The notes beneath the pieces were generated by a model. That model saw only the letters and a list, made by a program, of their open reading frames with translations. It did not search any database and was not told the origin of the DNA. DNA of 38,282 bases from an uncultured Acetatifactor sp. (GTDB taxonomy: Bacteria > Bacillota > Clostridia > Lachnospirales > Lachnospiraceae): the NCBI GenBank assembly GCA_947588205.1, contig CANPYG010000016.1, positions 1 through 38,282 of the forward strand. Direction: 5' to 3'. The position numbers were made by a program, and so were the translations under genes. This document shows positions 32,248 to 38,282 of this stretch, one piece after another; position 1 is the stretch's first letter; the number at the start of each line of letters is the position of its first letter.

Positions 32248-32694
32248 TTATCGCTTCCTGACAACCATTCTAAGCGTTTTCCCGGATAACGTCAATCTTT
32301 TTTTCAAAAAAGAGAAAAATCTTTTTCTGCCTGCCACCACCGGCTTCCAGACAAAGCCCAAAAGCCTTCCAAAAAGCCTGCCCAGCAGCTTAAACAGCTT
32401 CTGCAAAAGCAGGGAAACATATTTTACAAGCGGATTGCTCAGCGTTTTTCGATAGAGGAGCATCCCGGCAAGGGCGCCCAGCACCGCAAACCATCTCAGA
32501 TTCCCGTTGCTCTCATGATACATGAGCAAAAAAACCTCCGCCGCACAGAAGCCCCAGAATCCCAAATCCTCTAGAGACACCGCCAGGGCGGCGTGGGAAA
32601 CCACGCGCCTGAAAATGCGCAGCCAGTCATATACAAAGGTAATGAAAACCCCCAGGACAAACGCATGCAGCAAAAAAATATTTTCATCGGTCAT
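32248..32694 (-). CDS. yabQ: Spore cortex biosynthesis protein YabQ
   Basis: 148 aa from the ATG at 32694; a GTG two codons upstream is an alternative, and no strong SD is seen for either (GGGTAAG nearby). Three or four membrane segments (about 6-26, 42-62, 70-84) lead to a basic C terminus. The N-terminal layout and its position between yabP and divIC are characteristic. In Bacillus it sits in the membrane surrounding the forespore and is needed for cortex formation. It is probably expressed from the sigma-E-like promoter upstream of yabP. Confidence 0.88.
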   Translation of the reverse strand: MTDENIFLLHAFVLGVFITFVYDWLRIFRRVVSHAALAVSLEDLGFWGFCAAEVFLLMYHESNGNLRWFAVLGALAGMLLYRKTLSNPLVKYVSLLLQKLFKLLGRLFGRLLGFVWKPVVAGRKRFFSFLKKRLTLSGKTLRMVVRKR

Positions 32695-32723
32695 AAACAC
32701 TTACCCGCCCCGTCCGGTCCGTA

Positions 32724-33017
32724 TCAGCGGAACAGCCTGGCAAACAGGGACTCCCCCTTTGAACTGCCGGCGCCCGACACGTCGGAGTATGTGAAAGCAT
32801 CTATCTTCCCGTCAATATCCACTTCGCCCTTATCCAGCGTAAGCCTGTTGACATGCAGATCCTCTCCCTTTATCATCAGCATACCCTGCTCTGTCTCCAG
32901 GAGAATCTCATGTACGTCAAAAGCCAGCACGTCGTTTACGCCGCTGATGCTACATGTCCTACGATTCAGCATGGTCAGCTTATGCATATTCGCGCCTGTA
33001 TTGTTTAAATCCTCCAT
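32724..33017 (-). CDS. yabP: Sporulation protein YabP
   Basis: 97 aa. The YabP/YqfC core is clear: HKLTMLNRRTCSISGVNDVLAFDVHEILLETEQGMLMIKGEDLHV, then DKGEVDIDGKIDAFTYSD. SD GGGGAGGG lies five bases before the ATG. It starts a short operon with yabQ and divIC, 23 bp ahead of yabQ. Proteins of this family are needed for spore coat and cortex assembly under sigma-E. Confidence 0.93.
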   Translation of the reverse strand: MEDLNNTGANMHKLTMLNRRTCSISGVNDVLAFDVHEILLETEQGMLMIKGEDLHVNRLTLDKGEVDIDGKIDAFTYSDVSGAGSSKGESLFARLFR

Positions 33018-33047
33018 AGGCCCTCCCCGATACTGTTTTTCTTTTAC

Positions 33048-33076
33048 AGTATATGGGAACCGGCCACCGTTTATGA
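33048..33076 (-). promoter_or_regulatory. Sigma-E-like promoter upstream of yabP
   Basis: On the minus strand, -35 TCATAAA (33070-33076), 14-bp spacer, -10 CATATACT (33048-33055). Against KMATATT-N14/15-CATACAMT it matches 5 of 7 and 7 of 8 positions with the right spacing. The transcript would start about 24 bases before the yabP ATG. Confidence 0.6.
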
Positions 33077-33094
33077 TTGCGGCGCCGCGCGTAT

Positions 33095-33334
33095 TTAAAG
33101 ATAACGGAACAGCTCCTTCGCTTCCTCCTTGCGGACGGTCTCCTGCACGTCCAGCACTTCAACCTTTACCTCCTTATTTCCGAAGGAAATGGTTATGATA
33201 TCCCCCTCCTTTACATTTGCCGACGCCTTGGCGGGCTTATCATTGATCAGCACCCTTCCGCTGTCGCAGGCCTCGTTAGCCACTGTGCGGCGCTTAATCA
33301 GACGGGAAACCTTTAAATATTTATCTAACCTCAT
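33095..33334 (-). CDS. rqcP: S4-domain RNA-binding protein RqcP/YabO (Hsp15-like)
   Basis: 79 aa from the ATG at 33334 with GGAGGAGC upstream; the longer frame lacks an SD. The S4 domain begins at MRLDKYLKVSRLIKRRTVANEACDSGRVLIND, the family start. It binds tRNA/rRNA on stalled large ribosomal subunits in RqcH-driven Ala tailing. It lies between hup and yabP as in many Clostridia. Confidence 0.93.
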   Translation of the reverse strand: MRLDKYLKVSRLIKRRTVANEACDSGRVLINDKPAKASANVKEGDIITISFGNKEVKVEVLDVQETVRKEEAKELFRYL

Positions 33335-33437
33335 AAGCTCCTCCTGTTCCGGATATTCTGCAGGCAATAGCAGCGCGGCATCCGCATAGGACACGCTCCG
33401 TCCGCTGCTTTCATGCAAGTTATCCGCAAAACGAAAA

Positions 33438-33461
33438 CAGAGAACCTGTACAGGTTCTCTG
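33438..33461. terminator. Perfect 24-bp palindrome terminating hup
   Basis: A perfect inverted repeat (arms AGAACCTG/CAGGTTCT extended by CAG/CTG) is followed on the minus strand by TTTTCGTTTTG. It separates hup from rqcP and can act as a rho-independent terminator. Confidence 0.8.
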
Positions 33462-33487
33462 AAGTAATTGATTCCATCTCCTGGCAA

Positions 33488-33763
33488 TTATGCGTTCACA
33501 GCATCCTTAAGCGCCTTGCCGGCCTTGAACTTAGGAGCCTTGGAAGCAGGAATTGCGATCCTGGCCTTGGTCTGAAGGTTGATGCCTTCTCTTGCAGCCC
33601 TCTCAGAAACCTCGAAGGTTCCAAAGCCTACCAGCTGAACCTTTCCGCCATTCTTCAATTCTTCAGTAACAACCTCGGTCAAAGCCTTTACAGCCTTTTC
33701 TGCATCCTTTTTAGAAAGTCCAGCCTGCTCAGCAACAGCAGCAATTAATTCTGTCTTGTTCAT
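33488..33763 (-). CDS. hup: HU family DNA-binding protein
   Basis: 91 aa, standard length. [49 protein letters not shown] and [20 protein letters not shown] match the HU family; the beta-arm with the DNA-intercalating proline is [11 protein letters not shown]. It is a nucleoid protein. Promoter at 33872-33900; SD AGGAGG. Confidence 0.98.
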   Translation of the reverse strand: MNKTELIAAVAEQAGLSKKDAEKAVKALTEVVTEELKNGGKVQLVGFGTFEVSERAAREGINLQTKARIAIPASKAPKFKAGKALKDAVNA

Positions 33764-33871
33764 AATGAACTCCTCCTATATGAGTTTTCTATTTGTATTT
33801 TCTAGAATGTTCCGGTTACTCCGCACTCCTTTATGGCAAAATGAATGCCCCTTCCAAAACACCTATACATA

Positions 33872-33900
33872 TATATATCCGTTTTTAAAGGGTTTGTCAA
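33872..33900 (-). promoter_or_regulatory. Sigma-A promoter of hup
   Basis: -35 TTGACA (33895-33900), 17-bp spacer, -10 TATATA (33872-33877). The -35 lies just after the stop of the CotS-like gene, and a leader of about 100 bases precedes hup. Confidence 0.85.
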
Positions 33901-33906
33901 GTTTTT

Positions 33907-34884
33907 TCAGCGGACTTTACGGAATATTTCATCCAAAAAATGTTGTTTTTCCTCCTCCTGATCCAAAAGCTTCTGCAGCTTTTCCAGATTGCGCTCCGGC
34001 ATCCATGCTTTCCTGGCATTAAAGTAAAAGTTTACGATCTTCCAGAATTTCTCGGGATATGCCAATCTATAGTACAAATCGATCCTGGAATAGGCGGACA
34101 AGGGCATCCTCTCCTCGTAGACCTCCAAAAGCTCCCTGCCTAACGCCACAGACCAATCGCTTTTTTCCAGAAGCTTCCTCATAAAAAGATACAGATCCCG
34201 CACCGGATTGTCACGGATGATTTTTTCAAAATTGACGATATACCAGTCGTTTTCCAGACGAATGATATTATGATACTGAAAATCGCCATGACAGAACCGC
34301 CTGCTTTCAGGCTGTCCGGGAGTCAGGAGGCTATATTGCTTCCATTCCTGCGTCACACGCTCTGCCTGTTCCAGAAAATAATCCAGGGACTGCTGCAGGC
34401 AGATCTCAAACCAGGTCTTCTGCCCTTTGTCGCGAAGATAACGCTTCACCTTCTTCAGCTCCCGGTTATGCTTCTCATACTCCTTTTCCGGGGCATAAAA
34501 GCTGCCGCCCTCCTCTGTCTCCAGCTGCATACTGCCATGAAGCCTTGCCAGGAGACGCACTGCTTCCACACACTCCGCTTTATCAAATATATTACATTCT
34601 CTCCCGTCAAAATAAGTTTTCAAAATGTAGGCTTTTTCCTCGTGGTCCTTTACCAGAAGCTGTCCTTCCTTCGTAGGGATAAGGGTTTCCACGCGTACCT
34701 CGCCCTTTTCATGGATCTGACTTAACAGACGGGCCTGAAGTCTTGCCTTTTCCAGATTGCCGGGATATTCCTTGAAAATCATATCTCCTTTATCCGTTTC
34801 ACAAAGGATGGCGCCTCTCCCTTTTCTGGTCTTCAACACTTCACAATCATACTGCTCCAACAAACCGACTGCTCTGTCATTCAT
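33907..34884 (-). CDS. CotS-family spore-coat kinase-like protein with altered DFD motif
   Basis: 325 aa from the ATG at 34884, with GGAGGG eight bases upstream. The choline-kinase/APH fold is recognisable: N-lobe with MIFKEY and VKDHEEKAYILKTY, then the Brenner motif HGDFQYHN (199-206). The metal-binding motif, normally DFD, is NFE (218-220, IVNFEK), so the first Asp is Asn; catalysis is uncertain. Some members of this branch may naturally carry this change. CotS-type proteins are spore-coat associated. It lies just upstream of hup. Confidence 0.8.
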   Translation of the reverse strand: MNDRAVGLLEQYDCEVLKTRKGRGAILCETDKGDMIFKEYPGNLEKARLQARLLSQIHEKGEVRVETLIPTKEGQLLVKDHEEKAYILKTYFDGRECNIFDKAECVEAVRLLARLHGSMQLETEEGGSFYAPEKEYEKHNRELKKVKRYLRDKGQKTWFEICLQQSLDYFLEQAERVTQEWKQYSLLTPGQPESRRFCHGDFQYHNIIRLENDWYIVNFEKIIRDNPVRDLYLFMRKLLEKSDWSVALGRELLEVYEERMPLSAYSRIDLYYRLAYPEKFWKIVNFYFNARKAWMPERNLEKLQKLLDQEEEKQHFLDEIFRKVR

Positions 34885-34926
34885 TATGATCCCTCCAGGT
34901 ATTTGCACAGCCCGCCTGATGCTGTG

Positions 34927-34966
34927 ATTATTCGATAGGATTTCATTCCATTCAATCTATCCTATC
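34927..34966 (-). promoter_or_regulatory. Possible sigma-A promoter with flanking dyad upstream of the CotS-like gene
   Basis: -35 TTGAAT (34950-34955), 17-bp spacer, -10 AATAAT (34927-34932) on the minus strand. GATAGGAT (34934-34941) and ATCCTATC (34959-34966) form an 8-bp dyad flanking the -35 box, suggesting an operator. The spacing is good; both boxes are imperfect. Confidence 0.45.
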
Positions 34967-34979
34967 TTATGAAGGGATT

Positions 34980-36320
34980 TCATAAAGTATGATTTTCAAG
35001 GACCCATTCCTGTAAGATTTCCTTCCGGTTGTATTCCGGGTGATCCAGCACCAGCTTAAGCGCCTCTTCCAATACCTCCCCCAGCCGCTTACCGGGCTTC
35101 ATCCCCATGGCGATCAGATCCCTGCCCGTGATTGCCAGCGTCTTTAAAGATACGCATTGTCCCGTTTCCAGTATCTCATCGTAAATCCGCTTCCACTCTT
35201 CCAGGCCTTCCAGCTTCTCCTTCCGAAGATATCCGCTCTGTGCGAGAATATCCGCCTTTTTTAAAGCGAAGAGCATTGGAAATAAATCTTCCCCTATTTT
35301 GTTCATCGCATGCCGGACCTTTCTTTGGTCAGGCTGCACGCCGTTTCCATAATCGTGGTATAAAACCAGACGGCAGACCGTATCTATGGTATGATTGTCA
35401 TATTTTAACCGCCTCAGAACCTCTCTGGCAAGCTCGGCACTGGCACGGGCATGTCCATAGAAATGGGTAAGCCCTTTTTCATCCACGGTCAGGCACTGCG
35501 GTTTTCCGATATCATGAAGCATCGCCGCAAGCCGCAATTCCTTCGTGGCTTCTACCTGCTGCATGGTATGAATGATATGCTCCCCTACATTATAGCAATG
35601 ATGAGGATGCTCCTGCGGTGTCTCCATGGCGAGCTGCAGCTCAGGCAGTACCACCTTTAATATTCCTGTTTCACCCGCGGTACGCAGCATTTCCGGGTGG
35701 GGAGATGTGACCAGCTTATTGAGCTCCATCTGAACCCTCTCCGCGCTGATTCTGCGAATATTTTCCGAAAGCCCACAGATCGCCAGCTTTGTGCCCGCCT
35801 CTATTTCGTATCCAAGCTGGGCGGAAAAGCGGATTGCCCGCATCATGCGCAGGGCATCCTCCGAAAAACGGTCCTCCGCGTTCCCAACGCAGCGGACAAT
35901 CCCTTTTTCCAGGTCGCCCTTGCCGTCAAACAAATCGATCAAACCCGCCCTGTCGTTATAAGCCATCGCATTGATCGTGAAATCCCTGCGCTTCAAATCT
36001 TCCTCAAGGCTCGTTGTAAAGGAAACCTCCTTAGGATGGCGGGCATCCTCATATTCCCCGTCTATCCTGTAAGTTGTTACTTCAAAGCCTTCCCCATCCA
36101 TCAGCACCGTCACCGTACCGTGCTGGATACCGGTATCTATGGTCTTATGAAAAAGGCCCTTTATCTGCGCCGGCGTTGCCCTGGTTGTGATGTCCCAGTC
36201 GTCCGGGTTCCTGCCTAAAAGGGTATCCCGAACACAGCCGCCCACCGCATAAGCTTCAAAACCTGCTTCCTCCAGACGCTTAATGATCCGTTTTACTTTT
36301 TCCGGCAGCTCTATCCTCAT
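34980..36320 (-). CDS. cca: CCA tRNA nucleotidyltransferase with HD domain
   Basis: 446 aa. The nucleotidyltransferase head has VGGCVRDTLLGR (26-37) and D41-W-D43 (DWDITTRA), then RRDFTINAMA (111-120) and EDALRMMRAIRFSAQLG (155-171). A C-terminal HD domain has HD at 269-270 (MLHDIGKP) and LYHDYGN at about 320. It adds CCA to tRNA 3' ends, needed because the tRNA genes here do not encode CCA. AAGGGG precedes the ATG. It lies 79 bp after the foldase gene on the same strand. Confidence 0.96.
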   Translation of the reverse strand: MRIELPEKVKRIIKRLEEAGFEAYAVGGCVRDTLLGRNPDDWDITTRATPAQIKGLFHKTIDTGIQHGTVTVLMDGEGFEVTTYRIDGEYEDARHPKEVSFTTSLEEDLKRRDFTINAMAYNDRAGLIDLFDGKGDLEKGIVRCVGNAEDRFSEDALRMMRAIRFSAQLGYEIEAGTKLAICGLSENIRRISAERVQMELNKLVTSPHPEMLRTAGETGILKVVLPELQLAMETPQEHPHHCYNVGEHIIHTMQQVEATKELRLAAMLHDIGKPQCLTVDEKGLTHFYGHARASAELAREVLRRLKYDNHTIDTVCRLVLYHDYGNGVQPDQRKVRHAMNKIGEDLFPMLFALKKADILAQSGYLRKEKLEGLEEWKRIYDEILETGQCVSLKTLAITGRDLIAMGMKPGKRLGEVLEEALKLVLDHPEYNRKEILQEWVLENHTL

Positions 36321-36340
36321 CCGCTCACCCCTTTATAAAT

Positions 36341-36373
36341 GGAACCCTGAACTGTACCTCAGCCCAGGGTTCC
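36341..36373. terminator. 9-bp hairpin between the foldase and cca genes
   Basis: GGAACCCTG (36341-36349) and CAGGGTTCC (36365-36373) with a 15-nt loop. On the minus strand it is followed by ATTTAT, not a clean U-tract, so it may be a weak terminator or attenuator between the two genes. Confidence 0.5.
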
Positions 36374-36399
36374 CTTCTTCCTTTTCAGCAAATGATTTA

Positions 36400-37995
36400 C
36401 TATTCCGCGGTCTCCGTACCTTCCCCAGATTCAGTGGAGTTCTCAGCTTCGGCAGAAGATTGGGCGGCAACGGAGGATTCCACGATGAGGTAATTCAGAT
36501 TGCCCTTTCTGTCTTCAATCTCAAGGTCGGCTGAAACTTCCTCCAAATATTCATCCATAACATCCTCCAGCACCAGGGTCCGAATCGTATAATACCATTC
36601 AGGCTGGGCTGCTCCCACATAATAAAGGACAAAATGCGAGGAACCGTCTTCGGAATCAATAACCGTCGTATCCCCTGCAGCCCTCTCCGGCGCATACAGC
36701 CATGAAGATAAGGATTCATTCAGGGTCTTCTGCCCATATCCTTCATAAAGCCCGTCCGTGGTACTGTTATCCTCGTTATACTTATGAACCAGTTCAATAA
36801 AGCTTTCCTCCGTGGCAGCTCCGCTTGTCCACTCATCCAGAATGGTTTCACCGGGCGTTTCATCCGTGATGATCGCCCTGAAGGTTGCCGTCGGCGTATC
36901 ATCACGATATCTCTTCACAAATTGAACCACATAATAGGCATGGTTGGTAGAATCTTCAATAACGGTGGTCTCCCCTTCGGTCCGCTCCGCATCGAACAGC
37001 CAGCTGCTATAGTTATAATTCAGATTCGACCTGGTTGTATTCTCTACCAGCTCAGCATCCGTTTCAATGGTCTTTTCCGCTTCCACCGCTTTCTCATGGG
37101 CGGCTTCCATGGCCGCTTCGATCTCCGCGTCAGAAGGCTGATAAGGCTCTTCGTCTTCTCCCTCCCCTTCGGTTCCGGCTTCGGAGGAATCCTCCGCGTC
37201 CTCCGTCTCTTCCGTCTGGGGATCTGCAAGCTCCGTAGGCTCGGTAGGAAGCTCTGCATCTATCTGCACGACACGATAATCCACAGAATCATAACTATCC
37301 TTATTCTCTTCATAGTAAGCAAGGATGTCCGCCTCGCCCGGCTGCTTTCCTTCTCTCACATGGGACAGATATGCACTCATGTATAATCCATCTTTTACAT
37401 ACTTCTCAATTCTGCCCATCGTGGCATATGAACCATAAAGCGACTTCAGGTAATTATCCGTACTCACGCTGGAGCTGGCTGCCTGTTCCCTGATGTTCTC
37501 CTGGAATTTGGCATATTCTTCCGTTGTATCGTATTCAAACCCTTCCGCTTTTGCGGCTTTCATCACCGCCTTGCTGGTCCTGATATTCTCCGCCGTCGTC
37601 TTCTGGAAAAAATCCTCCCAAGTCAGGGTGCTGGAATACATCTGCTGGGACAGATCAGACGACAGATCCAGTCCAAAGTAAGAAAGATATGCGCCGTTCT
37701 GGGCGTAAAACGTATTGATCGCCGTATAGTAATTATAGTCAAATTCAACCTTCGTTATCTTTTCACCGCCAATTTTTACAAATTCCTGGTTCACGGCTAT
37801 AAAGGTTCTGATGGGAAAAGAAATGATTAAAGCAATCACTGCCACAAGGATCGCAACACTGATGCCAAGGGTGATCTTATGCTCCCTCTGAAGCTTCTCT
37901 TCCTGTTCCTTTCTTTTCTGCATTCTGCGGTCATATCTCGTTACAACCTTTTTCTCCTGTTCGGGTGTCTCTGTAACTTTTTCCTTCTTAGACAT
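36400..37995 (-). CDS. Membrane-anchored PrsA/SurA-like peptidyl-prolyl isomerase
   Basis: 531 aa from the ATG at 37995, with AAGGAG upstream. A charged cytosolic tail (1-40, KRKEQEEKLQREHK) leads to one membrane helix (about 45-66), so it is a signal-anchor protein and not a PrsA lipoprotein. Outside are a SurA-N-like helical domain (about 75-235) and two parvulin-like repeats sharing SSWLFDAERTEGETTVIED and SSWLYAPERAAGDTTVIDSEDG. A Glu/Asp-rich insert (about 255-285) and an acidic C-terminal tail flank them. It likely helps fold exported proteins. It is the rightmost complete gene. Confidence 0.85.
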   Translation of the reverse strand: MSKKEKVTETPEQEKKVVTRYDRRMQKRKEQEEKLQREHKITLGISVAILVAVIALIISFPIRTFIAVNQEFVKIGGEKITKVEFDYNYYTAINTFYAQNGAYLSYFGLDLSSDLSQQMYSSTLTWEDFFQKTTAENIRTSKAVMKAAKAEGFEYDTTEEYAKFQENIREQAASSSVSTDNYLKSLYGSYATMGRIEKYVKDGLYMSAYLSHVREGKQPGEADILAYYEENKDSYDSVDYRVVQIDAELPTEPTELADPQTEETEDAEDSSEAGTEGEGEDEEPYQPSDAEIEAAMEAAHEKAVEAEKTIETDAELVENTTRSNLNYNYSSWLFDAERTEGETTVIEDSTNHAYYVVQFVKRYRDDTPTATFRAIITDETPGETILDEWTSGAATEESFIELVHKYNEDNSTTDGLYEGYGQKTLNESLSSWLYAPERAAGDTTVIDSEDGSSHFVLYYVGAAQPEWYYTIRTLVLEDVMDEYLEEVSADLEIEDRKGNLNYLIVESSVAAQSSAEAENSTESGEGTETAE

Positions 37996-38142
37996 AATAA
38001 AATGTCTCCTTCCCTTCATACTTCTCATCGTCATGCCTTCATCACTGCAAAACTGTACTGCGCCGCCTTTGCACAGCCTGTTTTCAATCGTTTTATCCTA
38101 TTTCCGATGCCTGTACAGACAGATGAAATTACACACTGCTCT

Positions 38143-38171
38143 ATTTTACCGTATTTTCTGCAAAATGTGTA
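38143..38171 (-). promoter_or_regulatory. Possible promoter of the PrsA/SurA-like gene
   Basis: On the minus strand, -10 TAAAAT (38143-38148), 17-bp spacer, -35 TACACA (38166-38171, 4 of 6 matches). Confidence 0.4.
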
Positions 38172-38282
38172 GTCCTTTTCACAAAATTTTAAAAAATTTT
38201 TCGGCAGCTGAAGTGAAAAGTTTATTTCCACTTTGAAAGGGCTTTGGGAAAAAGTGGCATTAACTCCTACAGAATGGGAGAA
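38172..38282. other. Right-edge intergenic sequence, no gene seen
   Basis: AT-rich sequence with an inverted pair CCACTTT (38228-38234) / AAAGTGG (38251-38257) around a 16-bp loop. No ORF is supported. It may belong to the control region of a gene beyond the right edge. Confidence 0.4.

Overview
The window looks like chromosome from a spore-forming gut-type Firmicute, most likely family Lachnospiraceae. Evidence: the gene order hup–rqcP–yabP–yabQ–divIC–spoIIE–tilS–hpt–ftsH, Firmicute-type class II GalT, a CotS-like kinase, strong AGGAGG ribosome-binding sites, consensus sigma-A promoters, and tRNA genes that lack an encoded CCA. No phage, CRISPR array, transposase or rRNA is visible. Most genes lie on the minus strand.

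Layout, left to right. (1) 75-2580: a minus-strand unit DUF2975 protein – Cro/C1-type regulator – DUF4173 membrane protein, with a strong promoter at 2656-2684. (2) 2929-4554, plus: an ECF-type sigma factor with a ~375-residue C-terminal extension and no visible anti-sigma partner. (3) 4590-9876, minus: Cys-type sulfatase, an exported or membrane-anchored protein of unknown function, a MATE exporter, TatD nuclease and tRNA-Lys(CUU). (4) 9961-11224: a 186-bp nested palindromic element, then the thiamine transporter gene thiT under a TPP riboswitch. (5) 11277-13379, minus: ArsP_2-type putative metal transporter and RlmI-family methyltransferase. (6) 13631-14161, plus: a solitary Uma2-family nuclease-like gene. 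(7) 14244-20142, minus: tRNA-Pro(CGG), trmL, aminotransferase, Lrp-type regulator, AIR-synthase-like protein, VanW protein, a 34-aa membrane peptide and endonuclease III. (8) 20276-26052, minus: galT, galK, a zinc-ribbon membrane protein and a GH13 glycosidase, a small carbohydrate-use block (alpha-glucan hydrolysis plus the Leloir pathway without galE). (9) 26324-33763, minus: the conserved ftsH-to-hup sporulation, division and translation cluster. (10) 33907-37995, minus: CotS-like kinase, CCA-adding enzyme and a PrsA/SurA-like foldase.

Three things stand out. First, short degenerate tandem repeats with different unit lengths (14, 15, 17-18, 18, 23-24 bp) fill several spacers, often directly upstream of start codons (MATE, sulfatase, metal transporter, thiT) and in two other gaps. 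They are unrelated in sequence, so this looks like a recurrent local process. Second, a 186-bp element with 13-bp perfect terminal inverted repeats and internal hairpins lies between tRNA-Lys and thiT; its end motif recurs alone in other intergenic regions. Third, SpoIIE here lacks the N-terminal membrane domain, yet its gene has a Spo0A-style promoter with 21-bp spacing.

Functions come from motif recognition by eye; no database search or folding program was run. Several starts were moved downstream of the longest open frame to match a ribosome-binding site and the family N terminus (tatD, trmL, galT, GH13, tilS, divIC, rqcP, the CotS-like gene, the PrsA-like gene).
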